Part shown: one piece after another, positions 19,001-29,616 of the stretch | How positions within the stretch are numbered: position 1 is the stretch's first letter | Layout: the number at the start of each line of letters is the position of its first letter | DNA from: Arachis hypogaea | Lineage: Eukaryota; Streptophyta; Magnoliopsida; Fabales; Fabaceae | Assembly (NCBI RefSeq): GCF_003086295.3 | Contig: NC_092038.1 | Coordinates: 102,083,837-102,147,836, forward strand | DNA length: 64,000 nucleotides | Direction: 5' to 3' | Notes under the pieces: model-generated | What the model saw: only the letters and a program-made list of their open reading frames with translations | The model's database searches: none | Told to the model about the DNA's origin: nothing | Position numbers and translations under genes: made by a program

Positions 19001-21292
19001 TGATCTAGCCATAAACTTGATAGCTACGATTTTAGGAAATTGCACAATCGGCAAAAATTCCTTCCGGCAAGTGCACCGGTTATCGTCAAGTAAAAACTCA
19101 CAATAGAGTGAGGTCGAATCCCACAAGGATTGGTTGAATGAGCAATTCGTATTAGAAGTGTGTTCTAGTTGAGCGGATCAAGATTTATATGAGAATTGCG
19201 GAATGTAAACTTGCATGAATTAAAGAGCGAGAAGCTAAATTGCTGAAATTAAAGGGGATGGGGTTGATTGCATGAATTGAAATTGCAGAATGTAAATAGA
19301 AAGGGAGAGATCAGAGATGGTGAGTTCATTGGGTTTCAGGAGATATTGAGATTTCCGAATCAAAACATCTTTATCCCTTCCTCAACCAATGCATTCATTG
19401 AATTTTGCTTGGCAATCTTATATGATTGGATCCCAATCCCTTGGCTCACCAATTCTCTCTAAAAACAAACAAATTCCCAATCCCTTGGTTTAAATGTTCA
19501 TAAGAAGAGATGATGCTCGATCACTGATTATACCACACAGTTTCATGAACCACAATTTGGTAGGATTACATGTCACAATATCCATCCAAACCCCAATCCA
19601 ATTCACTGTGAGAAAGCTTCTCTAGCATGAATCCTCCATTCCTTTCCCAAGGTTCCGAAGGATTCCAATTATGGATAGTTTCTTTCCCAAGACAACTAAC
19701 CAATGGAATTAGATCGAGAAGCTTTCTAACAAAATTCAAGAGAAAAGATTGAAGAAGAAGATAAAACTATTATTGATTCATTGAATTACAATAGAGCTCC
19801 CTAACCCAATGAAAGGGGTTTAGTGATTCATAGCTCAGAATTCAATTACAAAATATGAAAAGTGTTTCCAAAGTCTCCAAAAAGTTCTTACTAACTTAAA
19901 TTCTATCCTATTTATACACTTTCTAAATTGAGCTTCTGTTGTGTTTCTTGGGCTTTGAGGCCTTTCCTTGATTTCGTTTTGCCTTGGGTTTATGGTCCAT
20001 AATCCTGATGAGGCTGCTGATCCAATTCTGTAACATTCATTGAGCACTTAGTGATAAACAAGTAATGACACATGACTCAACAAATTGAAATTCCAGACTC
20101 ATCAATTCTTCAGGCCCAATCCCATAAACCATGATATTCAATTGGGTTTCATACCATAATACGTTTAAGTTAATGTTTGTGCTCAAATGCTAACTTAAAC
20201 TTCAATATATTTGGCCAGAAACCCTTTCTAAGAGTGGCGTTTAAGTTGAAGTTTAAGTTTCAGTTTAAGGTTAAACTGAAACTTAAACGTGGAATTGGAA
20301 GAAAGCAACCCAGGAGGGTAATTAATCGAACATGTTTAAGCTTCAGTTTAAGGTTAAACTGAAGCTTAAACGTGGAAATGAAGATTGCAACCCTGGAGGC
20401 AATTCTGGTCGAACACGTTTAAGCTCCAGTTTAAGGTTAAACTGGAGCTTAAACGTGGAAATGAGAAGGCAACCCTGGAGGAGCAAAAACGCCGAACACG
20501 TTTAAGCTCCAGTTTAACCTTAAACTGGAGCTTAAACGTGGGAATGAAGAAGGTAGCCCAGGAGTGTGAATGTCGAACACGTTTAAGCTCCAGTTTGAGG
20601 TCAAACTGGAGCTTAAACGTGGAAATGGCTTCCTGGTGCATAATGTGGTTCGAACACGTTTAACCTCCAGTTTAAGGTTAAACTGGAGGTTAAACGTGGA
20701 AATGCTCCCTTGGTGCCATTCTCATTCTGGCGTTTAACCTTCAGTTTAAGGTTAAACTGGAGGTTAAACGCCAGTTTCCTCTTTTCTCAGCTTTCATGAT
20801 TCTGGCGTTTAACCTTCAGTTTAACCTTAAACTGAAGGTTAAACGCCACTTTCAGCTTTGGTGCATTTCTTATTCTGGCGTTTAACTTCCAGTTTAAGGT
20901 TAAACTGGAGGTTAAACGCCACTTTCAGCATTATATGGCTTGGTAGTTTAAGTTCCAATTTAAGCTTAAACTGGAACTTAAACTCCACATGTGATCTTCA
21001 AGCTTCCTTTATTGATTTTGTTGCTTCCTTGCCTAGCCTCTTCTTCCCTGAAATCATCCACACAATTGCATCAAAGTCTTGCAAAATTTCATGAGAAGTC
21101 TTCCATTCATAGCATTCAAGTAATATAACTAAAAACTCATGGAATTTGCATCAAAATTACACTGTTTGGATGATTCATTACTTTGTTGTTCATTTAACCA
21201 TTCTTGGTTACTTTAAGCTCAAGAAAATGCATAAAACAACTAAAACTAACAGAAAAATGCTAGTGAAACTAGCCTAAGATGCCTTGGCATCA
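19001..21292 (-). repeat. 5' LTR of element C
   Basis: A 2292-base LTR, the same length as its partner at 9957-12248, with nine differences seen by eye (for example AGATGAG/ATATGAG, GAGATCT/GAGATTT, AATCCTA/AATCCCA, AACACG/AACATG, CCACATT/CCACTTT). It is expected to drive transcription leftwards. Confidence 0.92.
20251..20984. repeat. Second copy of the ten-palindrome array (5' LTR of element C)
   Basis: Identical layout to 11207-11940, shifted by 9044 bases. One difference falls inside the last palindrome (TTCCAATTTAAGC instead of TTCCAGTTTAAGC), which breaks its perfect symmetry at one pair. Confidence 0.9.
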
Positions 21293-22979
21293 TGCAGTAT
21301 TGGGAAAGAGGCATGATAAGCTTCTGCACGTCATTTATTATGCCAGCCGTATTTTAAATGACGCACAGAAAAATTACACAACCACATAAAAGGAGTTGCT
21401 TGCAGTGGTTTATGCCATTGACAAGTTCAGATCTTAATTAGTAGGATCAAAAGTGATTGTGTACACTGACCATGCTGCTCTTAAATATCTACTCACAAAG
21501 CAGGATTCAAAACCCAGACTTATCAGATGGGTGTTGCTTCTGCAAGAGTTTGATAAAGAAATAAGAGACAGAAAAGGGACAGAAAATTATGTATCAGATC
21601 ACTTGTCCCGAATAGAACCAGTAGAAGGGGCGTCCCTCCCTCTTACTGAGATCTATGAAACCTTTCCGGATGAGCAACTCTTTGCCATCTAGGAAGTGCC
21701 ATGGTTTGCAGACATTGCAAACTACAAGGCAGTAAGGTTCATACCCAAAGAGTACAGTAGGCAGCAATCAAAGAAGTTGATCACGGATGCAAAGTACTAT
21801 CTTTGGGATGAACCATATCTCTTCAAGAGATGTGCAGACGGAGTAATCCGTAGATGTGTGCCTAAAGAAGAAGCGCAGAGGATCCTATGGCACTGCCATG
21901 GATCACAGTATGGAGGACATTTTGGAAGTGAGCGAACAGCCACAAGAGTCCTCCAATGAGGCTTCTACTGGCCTACTCTCTATAAAGATTCCAGTGTGTT
22001 TGTGCTTAATTGCGACAGTTGCCAAAGATCTGACAATCTGCCTCACAGTTATGCCAGGCCTCAACAAGGGATCTTGGAGATTGAGTTGTTTGATGTATGG
22101 GATATTGACTTCATGGGATCTTTCCCACCATCATACTCAAACACTTATATTTTGGTGGCGGTGGATTATGTATCCAAATGGGTAGAAGCTATTGCTACAC
22201 CCACTAATGACACTAAGAGAGTGTTAAAATTCCTCCAGAAATACATCTTCAGCAGATTTGGCACCCCTAGAGTACTAATCAGTGATGGGGGCACTCATTT
22301 CTACAATAAACAGCTCTATTCTGCTTTGGTTCGTTATGGAGTTAGCCACAGGGTGGCCACTCCATATCACCCACAGACTAATGGGCAAGCTGAAGTCTCA
22401 AATAGAGAACTCAAAAGAATCCTGGAACAGACTGTAATTAACCGTAGAAGGGATTGGGCAAGAAGCTTGGATGATGCTCTGTGGGCATACAGAACAGCAT
22501 TCAAGACCCCTATAGGGACCTCTCCATACCAGCTTGTGTATGGAAAGGCATGTCACTCGCTAGTGGAACTGGAACATAAGGCCTACTGGGCAACCAGATT
22601 TCTGAACCTTGATGCTAAGTTAGCTGGAGAAAAATGATTGCTCCAGTTAAATGAGCTAGAGGAATTTAGACTCAATGCTTTTGAGAATGCAAAAATATAC
22701 AAAGAGAAAGCAAAAAGATGGCATGATAAGAAATTGTCATCCAGAGTCTTTGAGCCAGGGCAGAAAGTTCTGCTATTTAATTCTAGGCTCAGATTATTCC
22801 CCGGGAAATTGAAGTCCCGGTGGAAAGGTCCATATGTGATTACAAGTGTATCACCATATGGATATGTAGAGCTTCAGGATAATGATTCTAATAAAAAGTT
22901 CATTGTTAATGGATAGAGAGTCATTCATTATCTTGAAGGCAATTTTGAGCAAGAATGCTCAAAACTGAGGCTTGATTAA
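21293..22979 (+). pseudogene. pol pseudogene of element B, continued: RNase H and integrase
   Basis: Reading resumes at the second TGCAG copy with [19 protein letters not shown], the rest of RNase H ([24 protein letters not shown]), the zinc-binding integrase N-terminus ([20 protein letters not shown] and NCDSCQR), and the catalytic core ([37 protein letters not shown]), ending with KLRLD at 22979. Stops occur at 21387 (TT-stop-KELLAV), in FRS-stop-LVGS, at AI-stop-EVPW, LQ-stop-GFYW, GEK-stop-LLQL and at 22914 (NG-stop-RV). The stops at 21387 and 22914 are shared with element F. The product cannot be functional. Confidence 0.9.
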
Positions 22980-23020
22980 AGCTCAGTAATAGTCTAGCTA
23001 ATGACAATAAAGAAGCGCTT

Positions 23021-23038
23021 GCTGGGAGGCAACCCAGC
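23021..23038 (+). promoter_or_regulatory. Post-pol hairpin of element B (loop AGGCAA)
   Basis: GCTGGGAGGCAACCCAGC, about 40 bases after the pol stop and directly after AAAGAAGCGCTT. Six-pair stem, invariant loop. Confidence 0.7.
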
Positions 23039-23149
23039 CATTTACAAAGTATTTGTTAATTAATTGATTTTTTTACAGGTATATGTCAAGTATCTTCAAG
23101 GTAAAATAGCAATTGCTTGAATTCACAAAGTTACAAGGGAATTTGGAAG

Positions 23150-23495
23150 CTCACTGGCGTGAAAAAAAAACAGTAAGAAACATTTTGGGCTTTGAACGCC
23201 CAAAAGAAGCACCCACTGGGCGTTCAACGCCAGTGAGGGTAGCCATCTGGGCGTTAAACGCCAGAAAGGAGCATCTTCTGGGCATTGAACGCCAGAAAGA
23301 AGCACCTTCTGGGTGTTTAACGCCAGATTGACAGCGTCCTGGGCGTTCAGAAAAACGCCCAGTGACAAAGGACTTCCTGGTGTTCAACGCCAGAAAGAAG
23401 CAACAGCTGGGCATTGAACGCCCAGGAGAAGCAGCAATTGGGCGTTAAACGCCCAAAACATACAGCATTTGGGCGTTTAACGCCAGGATTATAGG
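23150..23495. repeat. GCGTTTAACGCC palindromic array of element B
   Basis: About ten diverged units with cores such as GGGCGTTCAACGCC, GGCGTTAAACGCCAG and GGGCGTTTAACGCCAG, separated by about 15-25 bases beginning AGAAAGAAGCA. The same type recurs in D, F, G, in the LTRs and in the gag-protease linkers. Confidence 0.8.
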
Positions 23496-23771
23496 GAGGA
23501 GGTAATTTCGTTTTCAATTCAAATTTTTTCCAATTTTCACGTTTCAATTCATGATTTCTTGCATAAACATGTTACAAACTCTCATCTTTCAACTTCAATT
23601 TCAAATTTTTTTTTTATCCTAAACATATTTCTTGATTTTTCTTTAATTTCTTTTCAAAACTTTTTCAAAACTCATCTATCATTTTGAACTCTTTTCAAAT
23701 CTTTTTAATTTCTTCTCATATTTTTTGAATTTCGAATTTGCCTCTCCTACTATTCCTCTCCTTTCCTTTCT

Positions 23772-23791
23772 TTTGCTTGAGGACAAGCAAA
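23772..23791 (+). promoter_or_regulatory. Pre-ORF2 hairpin module of element B
   Basis: TTTGCTTGAGGACAAGCAAA: eight-pair stem, loop AGGA, followed two bases later by TTTAAGTTTGGTGTG and, about 40 bases on, the ORF2 ATG. The same sequence pattern returns at 25018-25055 immediately before the LTR. Confidence 0.65.
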
Positions 23792-23845
23792 CCTTTAAGT
23801 TTGGTGTGATTCGCCATGATCACTGAGCTAAAACTCATCAAGATC

Positions 23846-23975
23846 ATGGCACCTAAGGGAACAAGAAGAGCAAGGATGTGACTTAAAGGAACTGAAGCGT
23901 CAGAAATTATCTCTTGAAGGACCAAGCACCCCACAGACTAGAGGAACATCCACTTCCCAAAATAAAGGTCGTTGA
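23846..23975 (+). pseudogene. ORF2 remnant of element B, internally deleted
   Basis: Begins MAPKG like ORF2 of F and G, then jumps after about a dozen codons, with a frame shift, to the last residues of that protein (DLKELKRQKLSLEGPSTPQ, ending QNKGR). About 1 kb of the gene is missing. Confidence 0.75.
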
Positions 23976-25055
23976 GTTCTAACTTTGCCTTAACTCTGTG
24001 ATAACTGTTCTTATTAGGAATTTACCTTAGAAGTTATATATTAGTAGTAGTAATTTGTATCTCTACTTTGATTTTAATTCCAATTAAGTTATAATTTATT
24101 TTTCTCATCATCATCAAACATGAATAAGATAGTAGATTTTTAGAATAAAGAGGCAATATTTTTTCGAGTTCTTAATAAGAAAAATTCTAATTATTTATAT
24201 GTGGTGGCAATACTTTTTGTCTTCTGAATGAATGCTTAAACAGTGCATATTTTTTATCTTGTTGTTTATGAATGTTAAAATTGTTGGCTCTTGAAAGAAT
24301 GATGAAAAAGAGAAATGTTATTGATGATATGAAAAATCAAAAATATTGATTCTTGAAGTAAGAAAAAGCAGTGAAAAAGCAAAAGCTTGTGCAAAAAAAA
24401 ATAGAAAGAAAAAGAAAAAGCAAGCAGAAAAAGCCAATAGCCCTTAAAACTAAAAGGCAGGGGTAAAAAGGATCCAAGGCTTTGAGCATCAATGGATAGG
24501 AGGGCCCAAAGAAATAAATCCAAGCCTAAGCGGCTAAATCAAGCTGTCCCTAACCATGTGCTTGTGGCATGCAGTTCCAAGTGAAAAGTTTGAGACTGAG
24601 TGGTTAAAGTCGTGATCCAAAGCAAAAAGAGTGTGCTTAAGAGCTCTGGACACCTCTAACTGGGGACTTTAGCAAAGCTGAGTCACAATCTGAAAAGGTT
24701 CACCCAGTCATGTGTCTGTGGCATTTATGTATCCGGTGGTAATACTGGAAAACAAAATGCTTAGGGTCACGGCCAAGACTCATAAAAGTAGCTGTGTTCA
24801 AGAATCAACATGCTAAACTAGGAGAGTCAATCACACTATCTGAATTCTAAGTTCTTATGGATGCCAACCATTCTGAATTTCAAAGGATAAAGTGAGATGC
24901 CAAAATTGTTCAGAGGCAAAAAGCTACTAGTCCCGCTCATCTAATTAGAATCTGGGCTTCACTTAAAACTCTGAGATATTATTGCTTTTTGACTTTTTTT
25001 CCTCTTTTATTTATCCAGTTGCTTGGGGACAAGCAACGGTTTAAGTTTGGTGTTG
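23976..25055 (+). other. 3' untranslated region of element B, conserved non-coding block
   Basis: About 1.1 kb without a credible frame, yet closely alike in D (29617-30684), in the tail before 34408 and in G (46845-47813). The best-kept part runs from about 24440 to 24850 (GTCACAATCTGAAAAGGTTC, GTATCCGGTGGTAATACTGG). It ends in a hairpin (25018-25037) and TTTAAGTTTGGTGTTG touching the LTR. Confidence 0.65.
25018..25037 (+). promoter_or_regulatory. Pre-LTR hairpin module at the 25056 LTR
   Basis: GTTGCTTGGGGACAAGCAAC (eight-pair stem, loop GGGA), two bases, then TTTAAGTTTGGTGTTG and the LTR start TGATGAGCGG. This is where a polypurine tract should lie, yet the tract is not purine-rich. Confidence 0.65.
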
Positions 25056-26597
25056 TGATGAGCGGATATTTTATACGCTTTTTGGGGGTAATTTCATGTA
25101 GATTTTAGTATGTTTTAATTAGTTTTTAGTAGAATATCATTAGTTTTTAGACAAAAATTATATTTCTGGACTTTACTATGAGTTTGTGTATTTTTCTGTG
25201 ATTTCAGGTATTTTCTGACTGAAATTGAGGGAGCTGAGCAAAAATCTAATTTAGGCTGAAAAAGGACTGCTGATGCTGTTGGATCCTGACCTCCCTGCAC
25301 TCGGAATGGATTTTCTGGAGCTACAGGAGCCCAATTGACGCACTCTCAATTGGGTTGGAAAGTAGACATCCAGGGCTTTCTAGCAATATATAATAGTCTA
25401 TACTTTGCACAAAGCTAGATGACGTAAACTGGTGTTCAACGCCAGTTCCATGTTGCAGTCTGGCGTCCAGCGCCAGAAACAGGTTACAAGTTGGAGTTCA
25501 ACGCCCAAAACACGTTACAACCTGGCGTTCAACTCCAGAAACAGCCCAAGCACGTGAGAGGATTAAGTCTCAGCCCCAACACACACCAACTGGGTCCCAG
25601 AAGTGGATTTCTGCACCAATTATCTTAGTTTACTCATTTTCTGTAAACCTAGGTTACTAGTTTACTATTTAAACAACTTTTAGAGACTTATTTTGGACCT
25701 GATGACATTTTCAGATCTGAACTACATACTCTTTTCACGGCATGAGTCTCTAAACTCCATTGTTGGGGGTGAGGAGCTCTGCAGCGTCTCGATGAATTAA
25801 TGCAATTACTTATATTTTTCTATTCACATATGCGTGTTCCTATCTAAGATGTTCATTCGCGCTTAATTATGGAGAAGGTGATGATCCGTGACACTCATCA
25901 CCTTCGTCAACCCATGAACATGTGTCTGACAACCACCTCCATTCTACATCAGATTGAATGAATATTTTTTAGATTCTTTAATCAGAATCTTCGTAGTATA
26001 AGCCAGATTGATGGCGGCATTCATGAGAATCCGGAAAGTCTAACCTTGTCTGTGGTATTCCGAGTAGGATTCCGGGATTGAATGACTGTGACAAGCTTCA
26101 AACTCCTGAAGGCTGGGCGTTAGTGACAGACGCAAAAGAATCATTGGATTCTATTCCAACCTGATTGAGAACCGACAGATGATTAGCCGTGCTGTGACAG
26201 AGCATCTGGACCATTTTCACTGAGAGGATGGGAAGTAGCCATTGACAACGGTGACACCATACATAGAGCTTGCCATGGAAGGAACATTGCAATTATGTTA
26301 TTGAGTTGAATATTATATTGCAGGGATTCAGAGGACAAAGCATCTCCAAAACCCCAACATATTCTCTATTACTGCATTACATGTAATTAATTCACGATCT
26401 TTTATTTTTCTAATAATTCAAACTGATAATTTTAATTGAAATCCTGACTAAGAATAATAAAATAAACATAGCTTGCTTCAAACCAATAATCTACGTGTGA
26501 TCGACCCTTACTCACGTAAGGTATTACTTGGACGACCCAGTGCACTTGCTGGTTAGTTGTGCGGATTGCAAAAGTGTGATTGCAATTTCGTGCACCA
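25056..26597 (+). repeat. Internal LTR inside composite element B
   Basis: TGATGAGCGG...CGTGCACCA, 1542 bases, closer in sequence to the LTR of F (41214) than to the outer LTRs of B (GGGGGTAATTTCATGTAG near the start). Its left neighbour is a normal 3' untranslated region, so it acts as a 3' LTR. Its right neighbour is gag-protease coding sequence of D with no primer site, and no target duplication is seen. Confidence 0.8.
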
Positions 26598-27568
26598 AGA
26601 ATGCAAGGCCATTGATATAATCAAAATGGCCGAATCCAAAGAGGAAGGGGAGGACATGAATCCCAATAAGGAAGACCTCATGGGACGTCCCCCAGATAGA
26701 AAGGAGTTCCCTATTGAGGACCTAAAGGAATCTGAGGCTCATATAGAGACCATAGAGATTCCATTAAACTTCTTTCTGCCATTCATGAGCTCTGAGAACT
26801 ATTCTTCCTCTGAAGAGGATGAAGATGTAACTAAAGAGCAAGTTGCTCAATATCTAGGAGCCATCATGAAGCTGAATGCCAAGTTGTTTGGTAATGAGAC
26901 TTGGAAAGATGAACCTCCCTTGCTCATTAGTGAACTAAATACATGGGTTTAGCAAACTTTTCCTCAAAAGAAACAAGATCCTGGTAAATTCTTAATACCC
27001 TGTACCATAGGCACCATAACCTTTGAGAAGGCTCTGTGTGACCTGAGGTCAAGTATAAATCTTATGCCACTCTCTGTAATGGAAAAACTGGGTAATCTTT
27101 GAGGTACAAGCTGCAAGAATCTCATTAGAGATGGCAGACAAGTCAATAAAACAAGCTTATGGATTGGTAGAGGACGTGCTAGTGAAGGTTAAAGGCCTTT
27201 ACATCCCTGCTGATTTCATAATCCTAGACACTGGAAAGGATGAGGATGAATGCATCATCCTTGGAAGACCCTTCCTAGCTACAGCAGGAGTTGTGATTGA
27301 TGTTGACAGAGGAGAGCTAGTCCTTCAATTGAATGGGGACTACCTTGTGATAAAAGCTCGAGGATCTTCCTCTGCAACCATGGAGAGGAAGCATGAAAAG
27401 TTTCTCTCAATACAGAGTCAAACAAAGCCCCCAAAATCACCTCTAAGTTTGGTGTTGGGAGGCCACAACCAAACTCTAAGTTTGGTATTGAGAAGCCCCC
27501 ACATTCAAACTCTAAGTTTGGTGTTGGGAGGCCCTCATCATGCTCTGAACATCTGTGAAGCTCCATGA
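26598..27568 (+). pseudogene. gag-protease fragment of element D
   Basis: The frame starts directly at the LTR end with ECKAIDIIKMAESKEEGED, matching the late gag of element C (EECKAITILKEVSEEEG). It continues through an acidic linker (NYSSSEEDEDVTKEQVAQYLG) and, after a stop at 26950, the protease region [28 protein letters not shown], in which the catalytic DLGAS is changed to DLRSS. A short frame slip near 27100 precedes EMADKSIKQAYGLVEDVLVKVKG and [20 protein letters not shown]. The end holds three or four in-frame copies of CTCTAAGTTTGGTGTTGGGA (27439-27540). RT and integrase are absent: after protease the sequence passes directly to the post-pol hairpin. Gag is truncated at its 5' side. 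Confidence 0.8.
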
Positions 27569-27606
27569 GAGCTCACTATCAAGCTATTGACATTAAAGAA
27601 GCGCTT

Positions 27607-27624
27607 ATTGGGAGGCAACCCAAT
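27607..27624 (+). promoter_or_regulatory. Post-pol hairpin of element D (loop AGGCAA)
   Basis: ATTGGGAGGCAACCCAAT, preceded by AAAGAAGCGCTT. The stem differs from B/F (GCTGGG) and C (CATGGG) at two positions with both strands compensating. Confidence 0.7.
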
Positions 27625-27764
27625 TTTTATTTATCTATATTTCTATTGTTCTTTTATGTTTTATTAGTTTTATGATCATGTGGAGTCACAAAACAATTGC
27701 AAAAATAAAAAAATAGAGTCAAAAACAGCAGAAGAAAAAGCACACCCTTGAGGAAGAGCTGTCT

Positions 27765-27965
27765 GGCATTTAAACGCCAGAAAGAAGCATCTGTCTGGCG
27801 TTTAACGCCAGAAACAAGCACCAAGCTGGTGTTTAACGCCAGAAACAAGCATCAGGCTGGCGTTAAACGCCAGAAACAGGCTACATTTGGGCGTTTAATG
27901 CCAGAAACAAGCTGCAGTCTGGTGTTAAATGCCAGGATTGCATACAGAGGGCATTTTAAATGCCT
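27765..27965. repeat. GCGTTTAACGCCAG palindromic array of element D
   Basis: About six units, for example TGGCGTTTAACGCCAGAAAC, CTGGCGTTAAACGCCAG and GGGCGTTTAATGCCAG, spaced by about 15 bases beginning AAACAAGC. Confidence 0.75.
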
Positions 27966-28388
27966 AAAAGGTGCAGGGATGAGAAATCCTTGACACCTCA
28001 AGATCTGTGGACCCCACAGGATCACCTCAGGATCTGTGGACCCTACAGGATCCCCACCTACCCCACTTCTCTCTTCTTCACACAATCCAATAACACTATA
28101 CCCTTCACCAATCACCTCAATCTCTCTTCCCCATTACCCCTTCACCAATTACATCCATCCACTCTTCCCCATAAACCCCACATACCTTCAAATTCAAAAT
28201 CTCTTTCCCACCCAAACCCACCCTAAATGACCGAACCCAAACCCTTCTCCCTCTACTATATAAACCCCTCCATCCTTCTTCATTTTCACACAACACTACC
28301 CTCTCTTCTCCCCCTTGGCCGAAACCCACACCTCTCTCCCTCTCCTCCATATCTTCTTCTTCTTCTTCTTCTTCTATTCTTTCTTCTT

Positions 28389-28406
28389 TTGCTCGAGGTC
28401 GAGCAA
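28389..28406 (+). promoter_or_regulatory. Pre-ORF2 hairpin module of element D
   Basis: TTGCTCGAGGTCGAGCAA: seven-pair stem, loop AGGT. Against TTGCTTGAGGACAAGCAA in B the T-A pair has become C-G on both sides. TAAGTTTGGTATGG follows within five bases. Confidence 0.65.
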
Positions 28407-28461
28407 CATTCTAAGTTTGGTATGGTAAAAGAATAGCTTTTTTGTTTTTCCATAATCATTG

Positions 28462-29616
28462 ATGGCACCTAAGGCTAGAGAAACCTCAAGAAAGAGGAAA
28501 AGGAAGGCAATTACTTCCACCTCTGAGTCATGGGAGATGGAGAGATTCATCTCAAAAGCCCATTAAGACCACTTCTATGAAGTTGTGGCCAAGAAAAAGG
28601 TGATCCCTGAGGTCCCTTTTAAGCTCAAAAAGGGCAAATATTCGGAGATCTGACAAGAGATTAGAAGAAGAGGATGGGAAGTTCTCTCCAATCCCATTCA
28701 ACAAGTCGGAATCTTAACGGTTCAAGAGTTGGATGCAAACGCATGGATCACTAGGAACCATGATCAAAGCATGAACCCAAATCCAAAGAATTGGCTTACA
28801 ATGGTTCAGGGAAAATGCTTAGATTTCAGTCCGGAGAACGTAAGGTTGGTGTTCAACTTGCCAATGATGTAAGAAGACGCACGCCCCTACACTAAAAGGG
28901 TCAACTTTGATCAAAGGTTGGACCAAGTCCTCATGGACATATGTGTGGAAGGAGCTCAATGGAAAAGAGACTCAAAAGGCAAGCCGGTTCAATTGAGAAG
29001 ACTGGACCTTAAGCCTGTGGCTAGAGGATGGTTAGAGTTCATCCAATGCTCCATCATCCCCACTAGCAACCGATTCGAAGTAACTGTGGATCGGGCCATC
29101 ATGATCCATTGCATCATGATTGGAGAGGAAGTAGAAGTTCATGAAGTCATCTCTCTAGAACTCTACAAAGTAGCCGAAAAGCCCTCCACCTTGGCAAGGC
29201 TAGCTTTTCCTCATCTCATTTGCCATCTATGCAACTTAGCTGGAGTTGTCATAGAAGGATACATCCTCATTGAAGAGGACAAGCCCATCACTAAGAAGAG
29301 GATGGAGTAAACAAGAGAGCCCATTAATGGATCTCAAGAGACGCATGAGGAAGCTCATCATCAAGAAATCCCTGAAATGCCTCAAAGGATGCATTTTCCT
29401 CCAAACAACTATTGGGAACAACTCAACACTTCTATAGAAGGAATGAGTCATAACATGAATTAATTAAGGGTGGAACACCAAGAGCACTCCATCATTCTCA
29501 ATGAGATTAGAGAAGATCAAAGAGCTATGAGGGAGGAGCAACAAAGGCAAGGAAGAGACATAGATGAGCTCAAAGACACCATTGGTCCTTCAAGAAGAAG
29601 GCGCCACCCTCACTAA
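28462..29616 (+). pseudogene. ORF2 pseudogene of element D
   Basis: Begins MAPKARETSRKRKRKAI. Recognisable blocks of the plant-transposon domain follow: VIPEVPFKLKKGKYSEI, RRRGWEVLSNP, MVQGKCLDFSPENVRLVFNLP, then LDQVLMDICVEG, LDLKPVARGWLEFIQCSIIP, AIMIHCIMIGEEVEVHEVI. It ends in a basic tail (RRRRHPH). Stops interrupt it after KAH, after YSEI, after NLPMM and after KKRME. The same order of motifs as in C and G shows family membership. Confidence 0.8.

Larger units (their letters stand above)
9957..21292 (-). mobile_element. Element C: young non-autonomous gypsy element (gag-pro plus ORF2)
   Basis: An 11,336-base insertion bounded by two 2292-base LTRs (TGAT...ATCA ends) and by the target duplication TGCAG at 9952-9956 and 21293-21297. 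Its primer site lies next to the right LTR, so it reads on the minus strand. By eye I count nine differences between the LTRs (about 0.4 %), so the insertion is recent. It carries an open gag-protease frame and an open ORF2 but no reverse transcriptase, RNase H or integrase core. It must therefore have moved with enzymes from a partner element. Confidence 0.92.
22980..23845 (+). other. Spacer of element B between pol and ORF2 remnant
   Basis: In order: the post-pol hairpin (23021-23038), a palindromic GCGTTTAACGCC array (about 23150-23495), a T-rich stretch, and the pre-ORF2 hairpin (23772-23791) followed by TTTAAGTTTGGTGTG. No protein is supported; frames across the array arise from the repeats. 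Confidence 0.7.
27569..28461 (+). other. Spacer of element D between protease and ORF2
   Basis: In order: the post-pol hairpin (27607-27624), a palindromic array (27765-27965), a C-rich tract (about 28060-28345) and the pre-ORF2 hairpin (28389-28406). Plus- and minus-strand frames here come from low-complexity sequence. Confidence 0.7.

Noticed and set aside
3770..26597. Treating the LTRs at 3770 and 25056 as the two ends of one simple element
   Set aside because: The LTRs belong to different subfamilies, and TTGAG flanks pair 3770 with 36083 instead; the gag of A rejoins across that pair.
27439..27540. Tandem TLSLVLGG peptide repeats at the end of the D frame as a functional peptide
   Set aside because: They are translations of repeated AAGTTTGGTGTTGGGA words found mostly outside coding sequence, so the DNA word is the more likely unit.
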